From NCBI GenBank assembly GCA_902493665.1, contig CABUQL010000097.1, forward strand, positions 1 to 5,801: a DNA stretch of 5,801 bases, written 5' to 3'. Shown here piece by piece: positions 1 through 5,801 of this stretch (positions are counted from its first letter, which is position 1; every line of letters starts with the position of its first letter). The notes under the pieces are model-generated. The model saw nothing but the letters and a program-made list of their open reading frames with translations. It was not told the DNA's origin and ran no database searches. The position numbers and the translations under genes were made by a program. The stretch comes from an uncultured Eubacteriales bacterium. Lineage in GTDB: Bacteria > Bacillota > Clostridia > UMGS1810.

Positions 1-299
1 AGCGCAACCAGCTTTCCCTTGTTTTTTAATTTATACGTTAAATATGCAGCCAAAAGCGTTGAAAGACTTCCGAAAATCAAATCAATCATCCCCAGTCCGC
101 CGAAAAACAGGTTTGACAAAACACAGCCTATAAAAAGTCCGGGTATTGCCGCACTTGTAAACATCGGAAGAACCGTCAGCGCCTCCGATATGCGAAGCTG
201 AAAAATGTTGTGTCCGAAACTTATCGGCGCAAAAAACCATGTTATTATTATGTATGTTGCAGCTATGATTGCAGCTTTTGCAATGTATTTTACGTTCAT
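1..299 (-). CDS. queT: QueT-family transporter, ECF S component for queuosine precursor uptake (partial, C-terminus off left edge)
   Basis: This is the N-terminal 99 residues of an integral membrane protein; the reading frame is still open at base 1. QueT proteins (Pfam QueT, usually about 160-170 residues) are substrate-binding S components that work with a shared ECF transporter module to import preQ0/preQ1-type precursors of the tRNA nucleoside queuosine. The family hallmark is clear: after a first hydrophobic helix (about residues 5-24) comes FQLRISEALTVLP (about residues 33-45), then AAIPGLFIGCVLSNLFFGG and a helix containing DLIFGSLSTLLAAYLTYKL. Start choice: the ATG at 299-297 is preceded by AGGTGG at five-base spacing and gives a protein beginning MNVKYIAKAAI, a normal family N-terminus. 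It begins only two bases after the stop of the upstream 852-residue gene, so it is probably co-transcribed and translationally coupled. No preQ1 riboswitch is visible directly upstream, where many queT genes have one. The family call is strong; the exact ligand is inferred from the family. Confidence 0.93.
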   Translation of the reverse strand, partial: MNVKYIAKAAIIAATYIIITWFFAPISFGHNIFQLRISEALTVLPMFTSAAIPGLFIGCVLSNLFFGGLGMIDLIFGSLSTLLAAYLTYKLKNKGKLVA

Positions 300-301
300 T
301 T

Positions 302-2860
302 TTACCACCTTAAATCTATGATATTTCCTAAAGGATTGTAGTTTACATTAAAGCCGAGTTTATTGAAAAACAAATCAAGCGGAACGTAAAGCTCGTCATT
401 TATAATTTCGGCTTTTGCGCCCATTTTATATTTTTCGCCGTTTACCAAAGCGGTATCATCTCCGACGGTAAGATTTATGTTTGTATACATTTTCTGAATA
501 AGCGCATTTTTATAAGATTCGTCCCACTTAAGCGATATATCGGCGTTTGCAAAAATGTCGTTTACGGGAACCATTATGCATCCGTCTATGTCAAACGGCT
601 TATTTTTTGTTGAAATAATTTTTCCGCCCGCATTTAGTATTATATCTTTTTCAAAGCTTGGGATTTTCCCTTCTTTTTCCCCGTTTACAATAAACTTATC
701 CGTTACGCAGTCTATTGTTTTTATGTCCTCGGCCATATCAAATTTTGTCCAGTACACGGCGTTCGGCGAAATGTAGAGGTTATTTTTGTCGGTATAATAA
801 AACTCCTTGCCGCAGGAAGAAACATATTTCGGCATATTATCGGAAAATTCGAGCTTTGTATAATCCATATCTTCGGTTTTTATAAAGAAATTTCCGTATT
901 TTGTGGACGATACCTCAAAGGTTTTGTTTGATACGGGAGCATTTATTGTGGTAAGCTCAAAAAAGTTTTCAAAATCCTTTGAATAATATGTTTTTCCGGC
1001 AGTGACGTAATATATGCCGTTTTCAAATTTTATATCTGTAGGATAGTTTTCAAATTTTTTGGTCTTTAAAAGGTTAAAATCTTCGTCAAACAGATATATT
1101 GTGTCGTAAAACTTTAAAACCTGTCCGAAATATGAGGGCGCACCGTCATATGCACTCCATTTTGCCATATATCCGTTATCGGTTTTAACAATATCAAAAT
1201 TGTTTCCCTCGTTTGCAAAAATTTTCTTTGCCTCGTCCGAAAGTTTTATTTCGTAATAATTCTCAAAATCGTCCGACGCATAAAGTTTGTTATCGTCCCA
1301 TTTTAAAATTTTTGTACCGTCCGTTTTAAATTTATTTTTCACAAATTCCATATCGGTTTCGGCAAATTTTACTTCATACGGAGAGGAGTGGATTTCAAAG
1401 TAATTCAGCATTCCTCCGTTGCAGTTAGCGGGAAGAATCACATCAAGATAAAACACATTCTGTTTTTTCGGCAAAAGCTTTACGCATGCCATTGTGTGCT
1501 CCGTGCCGTCGGGATACACACCCTTGCAGATTGCGTAATCATTTACGGGGTTTTTATTTTCGTCATACAAAATCACAATGTTGTTTGACCCCGTTGCAAG
1601 CTTATAATATGCGTACTTTTCCTCATCGGTGTTATTGTAAATTTCCATTTTATAATTTACTCTTACACCATAATTTCCCAAATTGCAGGCACTCAAATAA
1701 TTTTGCTCCTTAACGGACACCGTTTTATTGGGAACGTATTTATCCTTGTTTTTGCCCGACAAATCATCGGACGGCTCGGTGTTATCTGCATGGAAAACGT
1801 CGAAATACCATATATCGTCCTTCTGCGACGGACGCACACCGCTTCCGTAATAATTAAGTTTTGTCGGATCCTTATATTTTAAAACTATCATATCCGACTC
1901 TGCACAAAGGTCATACGACCATCTGTCGTTTTGCGGATTTAAATTTGTTACCCATTTATCGCTGTATTTTCCCGCCTTGTTATACTGATTGTAAATTCTT
2001 ACGGGAAGTTTTTCGCCTTCTTCGGCTTTATCGGTAATTGTATATCTCAGCGTTGTGTTCATTTTCGGAAGTGTATCGGCAACGCCTTTATACTGTCTTT
2101 CACGGGTAAATTTTCCGTCGGCGGCATCATAGCAATGATGGCTTCGGTCTTTTAGTTTTCCCGTTGATTTAAGCGCCGCTATGTCAAATTCGGTCTTTCC
2201 AGACACAACCTCAAAATCCATTAAAATGTTAACGGGCTTTAAATAAGGCACTTTGTCGTAATTTTTAATATATTCGCTTATCCATTTTGTTTCGCCCTTT
2301 TTAAGACTGAATGTAACCTCATCAAAAGGCACAGGCTCATAAACCTTATAAGAATCAATCTGTTTTATCGGCATTTTAAGGTAAGACGCCCATGCCTCAA
2401 GGCACGACCAGCTTTCTTCGTATTTTTCGGCATTGCCCCTTTGATAAAGTGTTTTAACATCGGGCATTTCAAAACCGAGCGATGTTATTTTAATAACACT
2501 GTCTTCTTCGGCTTTAAAAAGTCCGTCAACCTCAATATCAAAACCTTTTTCGACAAAATTTGAATTTTCGTCTTTTACGCCCGTAAAATTAAGGTTTGTT
2601 ATAAAAACACTGTATTTTGCTTTATAGAGCGATGTGTTTTTCATTATGTAAGTCGGATTTTCGTTTGAGTCGTCGGACAGATCCTCACGCCTTACAGATT
2701 CTACATTGTTTTCATAAATGAAATATCCCTTGCCTTCCGGACGGAATTTTAAATCAGAAGCTCCTATATATGCAAAAGAAGTAAACGATGAAAAAACAAC
2801 CGAAAGCATTAAAACTGCATTGCAAATAATTTGAAAAATCTTTGCTTTTTTAAAAATCAT
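302..2860 (-). CDS. Secreted protein with blade-like repeats and C-terminal copper amine oxidase N-type (stalk) domain
   Basis: This 852-residue protein should be exported. Residues 1-30 form a signal peptide: Lys-rich MIFKKAK, a hydrophobic core, then a likely cut after SFTSFA. Residues 31 to about 515 are beta-rich and I cannot assign them; one stretch with LGNYGVRVNYKMEIYNNT resembles segments in other stalk-domain proteins of Clostridia and Paenibacillus. Residues about 516-707 carry short blade-like units such as LYASDDFENYYEI (526), TYYSKDFENFFEL (624) and LYISPNAVYWTKF (695), suggesting a degenerate beta-propeller. Residues 739-852 match the Cu_amine_oxidN1 stalk domain (PF07833) in its usual double layout: IMVPVNDIF...LKWD, VGDDTALVNGEKY, then LYVPLDLFFNKLGFNVNY. 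Despite the family name this domain is not an oxidase and is often a surface or adhesion module. Start choice: a TTG at 2884 and an ATG at 2866 are in frame, but the ATG at 2860-2858 has GAAGGG at eight-base spacing. The mature part has ten cysteines. It has its own promoter and leads directly into queT. I recognise no catalytic domain. Confidence 0.9.
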   Translation of the reverse strand: MIFKKAKIFQIICNAVLMLSVVFSSFTSFAYIGASDLKFRPEGKGYFIYENNVESVRREDLSDDSNENPTYIMKNTSLYKAKYSVFITNLNFTGVKDENSNFVEKGFDIEVDGLFKAEEDSVIKITSLGFEMPDVKTLYQRGNAEKYEESWSCLEAWASYLKMPIKQIDSYKVYEPVPFDEVTFSLKKGETKWISEYIKNYDKVPYLKPVNILMDFEVVSGKTEFDIAALKSTGKLKDRSHHCYDAADGKFTRERQYKGVADTLPKMNTTLRYTITDKAEEGEKLPVRIYNQYNKAGKYSDKWVTNLNPQNDRWSYDLCAESDMIVLKYKDPTKLNYYGSGVRPSQKDDIWYFDVFHADNTEPSDDLSGKNKDKYVPNKTVSVKEQNYLSACNLGNYGVRVNYKMEIYNNTDEEKYAYYKLATGSNNIVILYDENKNPVNDYAICKGVYPDGTEHTMACVKLLPKKQNVFYLDVILPANCNGGMLNYFEIHSSPYEVKFAETDMEFVKNKFKTDGTKILKWDDNKLYASDDFENYYEIKLSDEAKKIFANEGNNFDIVKTDNGYMAKWSAYDGAPSYFGQVLKFYDTIYLFDEDFNLLKTKKFENYPTDIKFENGIYYVTAGKTYYSKDFENFFELTTINAPVSNKTFEVSSTKYGNFFIKTEDMDYTKLEFSDNMPKYVSSCGKEFYYTDKNNLYISPNAVYWTKFDMAEDIKTIDCVTDKFIVNGEKEGKIPSFEKDIILNAGGKIISTKNKPFDIDGCIMVPVNDIFANADISLKWDESYKNALIQKMYTNINLTVGDDTALVNGEKYKMGAKAEIINDELYVPLDLFFNKLGFNVNYNPLGNIIDLRW
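305..310 (-). promoter_or_regulatory. Ribosome binding site for queT inside the end of the upstream gene
   Basis: AGGTGG on the minus strand sits five bases before the queT ATG and also encodes the last two residues (Arg-Trp) of the 852-residue protein. This overlap implies that queT translation begins where translation of the upstream gene ends, which is classical translational coupling. Confidence 0.85.
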
Positions 2861-2867
2861 AACCATT

Positions 2868-2873
2868 TCCCTT
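2868..2873 (-). promoter_or_regulatory. Ribosome binding site that sets the start of the 852-residue gene
   Basis: AAGGGA on the minus strand lies seven bases before the ATG at 2860-2858. It is only one base from the alternative in-frame ATG at 2866-2864 and lies downstream of the in-frame TTG at 2884. It therefore supports the third candidate, which also gives the most ordinary signal peptide (MIFKKAK...). Confidence 0.7.
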
Positions 2874-2899
2874 CGCGTTTTCAATATTTAAATTGCCTC

Positions 2900-2945
2900 G
2901 GCGCCGAAAACTTATACACTATATTGGTTTTTGGCTTTCGGTGCC
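2900..2945 (-). other. Inverted repeat (possible hairpin) in the leader of the 852-residue gene
   Basis: Ten-base arms at 2945-2936 (GGCACCGAAA) and 2909-2900 (TTTCGGCGCC) can pair around a 26-base loop, with one A-C mismatch in the minus-strand RNA (a G-U pair if read from the plus strand). The distal arm also contains the perfect 10-bp palindrome TCGGCGCCGA (2898-2907). This is the GC-rich part of an otherwise AT-rich leader, between the predicted transcription start and the ribosome binding site. It could be a leader hairpin or a protein-binding operator. I do not recognise a known riboswitch class, including preQ1. Confidence 0.4.
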
Positions 2946-2973
2946 TTATTATATTTTTCTTGTTTTTTAGTTT

Positions 2974-3002
2974 ATTGTAGCATACTTTAATGCGATTTTC
3001 AA
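2974..3002 (-). promoter_or_regulatory. Sigma-A-type promoter for the 852-residue gene and queT
   Basis: On the minus strand, TTGAAA (3002-2997) is separated by exactly 17 bases from TACAAT (2979-2974), and the spacer ends in TGC, giving an extended -10. Transcription would start near 2967, leaving a leader of about 105 bases before the ATG at 2860. It lies after the terminator of the preceding gene, so it would define a separate transcription unit. The match is close to consensus but experimentally unproven. Confidence 0.75.
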
Positions 3003-3004
3003 TC

Positions 3005-3056
3005 GTTTTTATGCGTTTTGAGATTGATTTTTATATTTTAAAAAACGCATAAAAAC
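3005..3056. repeat. Perfect 15-bp inverted repeat between terminator and promoter
   Basis: GTTTTTATGCGTTTT at 3005-3019 is the exact reverse complement of 3042-3056, with 22 bases between the arms. One arm shares bases 3052-3056 with the terminator stem, and the other ends two bases upstream of the -35 element. It may be a second, weaker hairpin downstream of the terminator, a paired operator site for the following promoter, or a remnant of a small repeat element. The sequence does not decide between these. Confidence 0.7.
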
Positions 3057-3086
3057 TCCGAAATGCAAAATGCATTCCGGAGTTTT
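3052..3086 (-). terminator. Intrinsic terminator of the large modular protein gene
   Basis: On the minus strand the core CTCCGGAATGCA pairs over 12 bp with TGCATTTCGGAG (one G-U pair) around a three-base TTT loop. Flanking A4 and T4 can extend this to 16 bp. A run of five T follows the core, then ATGCG and another run of six T. It begins 54 bases after the stop codon at 3143-3141. In the plus-strand reading the G-U pair becomes an A-C mismatch and the T-run is shorter, so the structure fits minus-strand transcription better. Confidence 0.88.
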
Positions 3087-3140
3087 GTATAAATAGTTTT
3101 TTTATATGCCAAAGAGTGTTAAATCAATATACCTCTCAGC

Positions 3141-5801
3141 TTATGAAAGTATATCTGCCGATACAAGAGGAAGCATATTTGTCATATCCGACCAAACCAT
3201 AACTTTTAAATATGAGCCGGAAGGAACCGTTCCGATTTTTTCAAGTGAAACACTGAGGTCATTTTCAAAACCTGCAGCTATCGGAGTTACATTTCCTTTT
3301 GCAACTTTTATAAGATTACCGTTTGAATCATATACCGCAGCAATAATCACACCTGTTGCATCTGTTGTAAGATTGTTTTTAATTCTCTTTGAAACAACGA
3401 GGTTTCCGCTTGCAAGACTTCCTCTTACAGAAGGCGCATCTGCACTGTATGATTTTCCGCCGGCAATTGTAAACGTTTCTTCCGAAGATGATACGCTTTC
3501 GCCGTCGGAGAATGTAACTTCGCCGTAAACTGTATAATCGCCTTCGTCAAGATTTATAAGTTTCAAGCTGTAAGATGAACCTTTGTTTCCGGTTGCTTTG
3601 TATTCTTCGCCGTTTACGTAGAATTTAACGTCCGAAACAGTCTTTTTAAACGATGTTATTGTATCAAGGTTAATAAGAACACTGTCACCTTTGTTAAATG
3701 CACCGCTTGAAACAATACCTGTTATGGATGCCGCGTTAACCGTTGTATCGGGAACGTCATTTTCAACCGTGAGAACCGCATTTTTGGAAATTTCAAGTTC
3801 TTCACTTCCGTTTAAGAGTTCAACTTTAACGTTATCTATGAGCATTACCGGTGTATTAGGCTGTGTTGCGCTGGGTCCGCTCTGACCGATTGAAACTGCG
3901 TTTATTTTTCCGCCGATTGATCTGTCTGTTACTTCATAAACATATGAGAATGTTGTCCAAACGTTTGCAGGAGCTGCAGCATAATTTATATAACCCGACT
4001 TCGAATCTACATTTGTTGCAGATGATGTATCATTACTGTTGGGATAAACCGCATTCGGGATAACCGAAATTGCACCTGCTAAAATTTTAGCGTCGTTTTG
4101 CGGTTTAACACTGAACGTTACTCTGTATTTTTTGCCTTTGTCGGCAGAAGTAAAGTAAGGAACACCGAATGCATTTGTAAATCTTGCTCTTGCGTAGCTA
4201 TACTTAATTCCCGAAAGTTCAAGGCATTTATTTCCGTCAGCTTCAGTTATAATATTTGCTTTAACATCTGACTGACCGCCGTATCTTACATCTCTCGGAT
4301 CATAGAAGGTTTCGCCTGCCGATTCAAAATCTTTTTTGTAAACCGTAATGTTCGGCGAATCGTTTGTTGCAAGCGCAAACACTGCTTTTGTCGTGTCGGA
4401 AAGCTGTTTTACATAATCGGATACATCATATCCTTCAACTGAAACTTCCGCCGGATTTATTGTCATAAGAGCTTTTCCGCCGAAAAGAAGCGAATCCGTA
4501 AACGAGTTTGAGAGCAGATTGTTGCCGTATGCATTGTTATATGTTACGGAATCTTTATCAAAAGATGTTGCTCCGTTTAATGCATAAAGTTCAAGCTTCT
4601 GAGCCGCACCAAGATTTTTGTTTAATATATCAAGCTTAAGTTTTGCACTTCTTACATTTGAAGGATTTGTAACATCAAACGAAATGTATGCTTTCTTTGC
4701 ATCAATAAGTTCTTTTGAAGGATCTGCACTCTTTATAACAATTTTTTCTCCCGAGAACGATGTTGAAGGATAGCTTGCTTTAACAACGCTTGCCATAAGA
4801 GAATCTTCATTTGTTGTTGCCGATCCTTTTGTAATGCTAAGCTTGGGCTGCGATACAACATATGTCTGAACATCGTCAACGTAAACCTGCTGAGTTGCAC
4901 CGTATGAACCGATTATAAGCGATGTTCTGTACGGTTTTTTATAAAGTTCTTCTGTAAGAGTAAATGTAACATCTGCGTCATACCACTGACCGCTTACAAG
5001 CGAGCCCACGGTTGTTGCGACCGTTCCGTCTGTTCCGTTTGCCGAACCGTCTGCATGTATACGGTAAAGCACCGTACAGTTTTGTCCCGCATTGTGAACG
5101 GGTTTATACTTAAATGTAAGTCTGAATGTTTTTCCTACATCGCTTGCGCTCCATATTTCACCGTCTGTGAAAATTCTCGGAATTGTTACCGCATAGTTGT
5201 AGTTTGCTTCTTTTTTGTTAAAGAGGAGGCAGTCGCTTCCGTCTTTTCCTGCGCCCTTTGCAATTGAAACTTCCGATTTGTCGGGATGCGAAAGTTTAAA
5301 GAGCGAAAGGTCTGTGTTTGTATTAAAGTCATATCCTTTAAACGGTGTTGAACCCGACAAAATGCTTACACTGTCGCCGATTTCTTCAACTTTAAAGTCA
5401 CTGAAATACATATGTTCCGAACCGATATAACCTGAAATAACAAGATATGCATTGTTTGCATAATTTGCTGCCATTTTTTCTGTTAACGCAAATGAAAATT
5501 CTATTTTGTTCCATGTGTTATCTGTATAACCGCTTTTTTGCAAAAATGTTCCGAGAGCGACAGCTGTATCTTTATCGGAAGAACCAAGCATATTGCTGAG
5601 CGTCTGCGACCCTTTTTTGGCTATTGCAGTCATCAGCGTATGTGTGTATGCTGCCGAAGATGACGCACTTTTTATCGGTTTATAATAGAAACTTACTTTG
5701 TATTTTTTGCCGACATCGGCTTTTGTCCAAACATTGCCCGGTTTAACAAGATTTCCGATGCTGATCGCTTCGTAATATCCCGAACTGTCTGAACCGCTTC
5801 T
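3141..5801 (-). CDS. Large extracellular multi-modular protein with carbohydrate-binding-like modules (partial, N-terminus off right edge)
   Basis: The frame is open to the right edge, giving 886 visible residues (numbered from the edge). The ATG at 5633 is internal, because the sequence upstream of it encodes the start of the first module. Layout: module A (1-143), module B (about 155-316) and module C (about 490-663) are beta-sandwich-like, resembling CBM4/9-type jelly rolls. They share GKKYKVSFYYKP (31-42), GKTFRLTFKYKP (223-234) and GKKYRVTFSVKP (556-567), and each ends in a strand like VYVDDVQTYV or MLIDNVKVEL. Residues about 321-491 fit a DNRLRE/CBM96-like domain: AYISFDV, AKLKLDI, then SFDKDSVTYNNA, DVSDYVKQ and AVFALATND. 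Residues about 673-780 are Ig-like (VKFYVNGEEY...EGDYTVYGEVTFSDGE). Residues about 784-886 (IIAAVYDSNGNLI...YLKVMVWSDMTNMLPL) match a C-terminal domain common in clostridial and Paenibacillus extracellular enzymes. No sortase motif, dockerin or catalytic domain is visible. It is likely the tail of a polysaccharide-active enzyme or surface protein; the activity is unknown. An intrinsic terminator follows. Confidence 0.9.
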   Translation of the reverse strand, partial: RSGSDSSGYYEAISIGNLVKPGNVWTKADVGKKYKVSFYYKPIKSASSSAAYTHTLMTAIAKKGSQTLSNMLGSSDKDTAVALGTFLQKSGYTDNTWNKIEFSFALTEKMAANYANNAYLVISGYIGSEHMYFSDFKVEEIGDSVSILSGSTPFKGYDFNTNTDLSLFKLSHPDKSEVSIAKGAGKDGSDCLLFNKKEANYNYAVTIPRIFTDGEIWSASDVGKTFRLTFKYKPVHNAGQNCTVLYRIHADGSANGTDGTVATTVGSLVSGQWYDADVTFTLTEELYKKPYRTSLIIGSYGATQQVYVDDVQTYVVSQPKLSITKGSATTNEDSLMASVVKASYPSTSFSGEKIVIKSADPSKELIDAKKAYISFDVTNPSNVRSAKLKLDILNKNLGAAQKLELYALNGATSFDKDSVTYNNAYGNNLLSNSFTDSLLFGGKALMTINPAEVSVEGYDVSDYVKQLSDTTKAVFALATNDSPNITVYKKDFESAGETFYDPRDVRYGGQSDVKANIITEADGNKCLELSGIKYSYARARFTNAFGVPYFTSADKGKKYRVTFSVKPQNDAKILAGAISVIPNAVYPNSNDTSSATNVDSKSGYINYAAAPANVWTTFSYVYEVTDRSIGGKINAVSIGQSGPSATQPNTPVMLIDNVKVELLNGSEELEISKNAVLTVENDVPDTTVNAASITGIVSSGAFNKGDSVLINLDTITSFKKTVSDVKFYVNGEEYKATGNKGSSYSLKLINLDEGDYTVYGEVTFSDGESVSSSEETFTIAGGKSYSADAPSVRGSLASGNLVVSKRIKNNLTTDATGVIIAAVYDSNGNLIKVAKGNVTPIAAGFENDLSVSLEKIGTVPSGSYLKVMVWSDMTNMLPLVSADILS

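Noticed and set aside
302..420. preQ1 riboswitch or internal promoter just upstream of queT
   Set aside because: The bases are fully used by the stalk-domain coding sequence, and I see no preQ1-I-like core. A TACAAT near 345 lacks a matching -35 element.
302..646. Copper amine oxidase activity of the 852-residue protein
   Set aside because: The match is only to the N-terminal stalk-type domain of that family. No catalytic amine oxidase domain is present.
555..1713. Several 66-75-codon plus-strand open frames
   Set aside because: They are opposite the well-supported 852-residue gene and give low-complexity translations without family features.
2861..2884. TTG at 2884 or ATG at 2866 as the start of the stalk-domain protein
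   Set aside because: Neither has a well-spaced Shine-Dalgarno. The AAGGGA site fits the ATG at 2860-2858, which also gives a standard signal peptide.
2948..2953. Minus-strand TATAAT as an alternative -10 box
   Set aside because: At 17-base spacing the upstream hexamer is AATAAA, a poor -35. TTGAAA/TACAAT with an extended TG is much better.
3106..3528. 140-codon open frame on the plus strand
   Set aside because: It lies antisense to the C-terminal domain of the large modular protein, has no convincing ribosome binding site, and its translation resembles no protein family. It is a shadow of the real gene.
5631..5633. ATG at 5633 as the start of the large modular protein
   Set aside because: The frame stays open to the window edge, and the upstream residues hold the GKKYKVSFYYKP signature of the first module, so this Met is internal. 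No ribosome binding site or signal peptide follows it.

Overview
The window looks like chromosomal DNA from a low-GC, Gram-positive anaerobe of the Clostridia type. The evidence is the AT-rich composition, strong Shine-Dalgarno sites, a consensus sigma-A promoter with an extended -10, an intrinsic terminator, and large secreted multi-domain proteins. One of these ends in a copper-amine-oxidase-N-type stalk domain, and the other carries carbohydrate-binding-like modules. The species cannot be fixed from sequence reading alone.

All genes lie on the minus strand, so transcription runs from right to left. (1) 5801-3141 is the C-terminal 886 residues of a giant secreted modular protein whose N-terminus is beyond the right edge. 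It has three divergent beta-sandwich modules sharing a G-K-x-[YF]-[KR]-[VL]-[ST]-F-x-x-K-P signature, a DNRLRE/CBM96-like domain between the second and third, an Ig-like domain, and a C-terminal domain typical of clostridial and Paenibacillus extracellular enzymes. Any catalytic domain would lie outside the window. (2) 3140-2861 is intergenic. It holds a strong intrinsic terminator for gene 1, a perfect 15-bp inverted repeat overlapping that terminator, a promoter (TTGAAA - 17 bp - TACAAT with extended TG) and a leader of about 105 nt with a possible hairpin. (3) 2860-302 is an 852-residue secreted protein with a signal peptide, about 500 residues of unrecognised beta-rich sequence, a blade-like repeat region and a C-terminal stalk domain. 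(4) 299-1 is the N-terminal 99 residues of a QueT-family membrane protein, the substrate-binding (S) component of an ECF importer for queuosine precursors. It starts 2 nt after the stop of gene 3, and its ribosome binding site lies inside the end of gene 3.

Genes 3 and 4 therefore look like one transcription unit, with gene 1 as the end of a separate upstream unit. Genes 1 and 3 would act outside the cell on polymers or the cell surface; queT would act in the membrane. No functional link between gene 3 and queT is known to me. Their tight coupling, and the lack of a recognisable preQ1 riboswitch between them or in the common leader, is the oddest feature of the arrangement. I saw no mobile element, CRISPR array, tRNA or rRNA.
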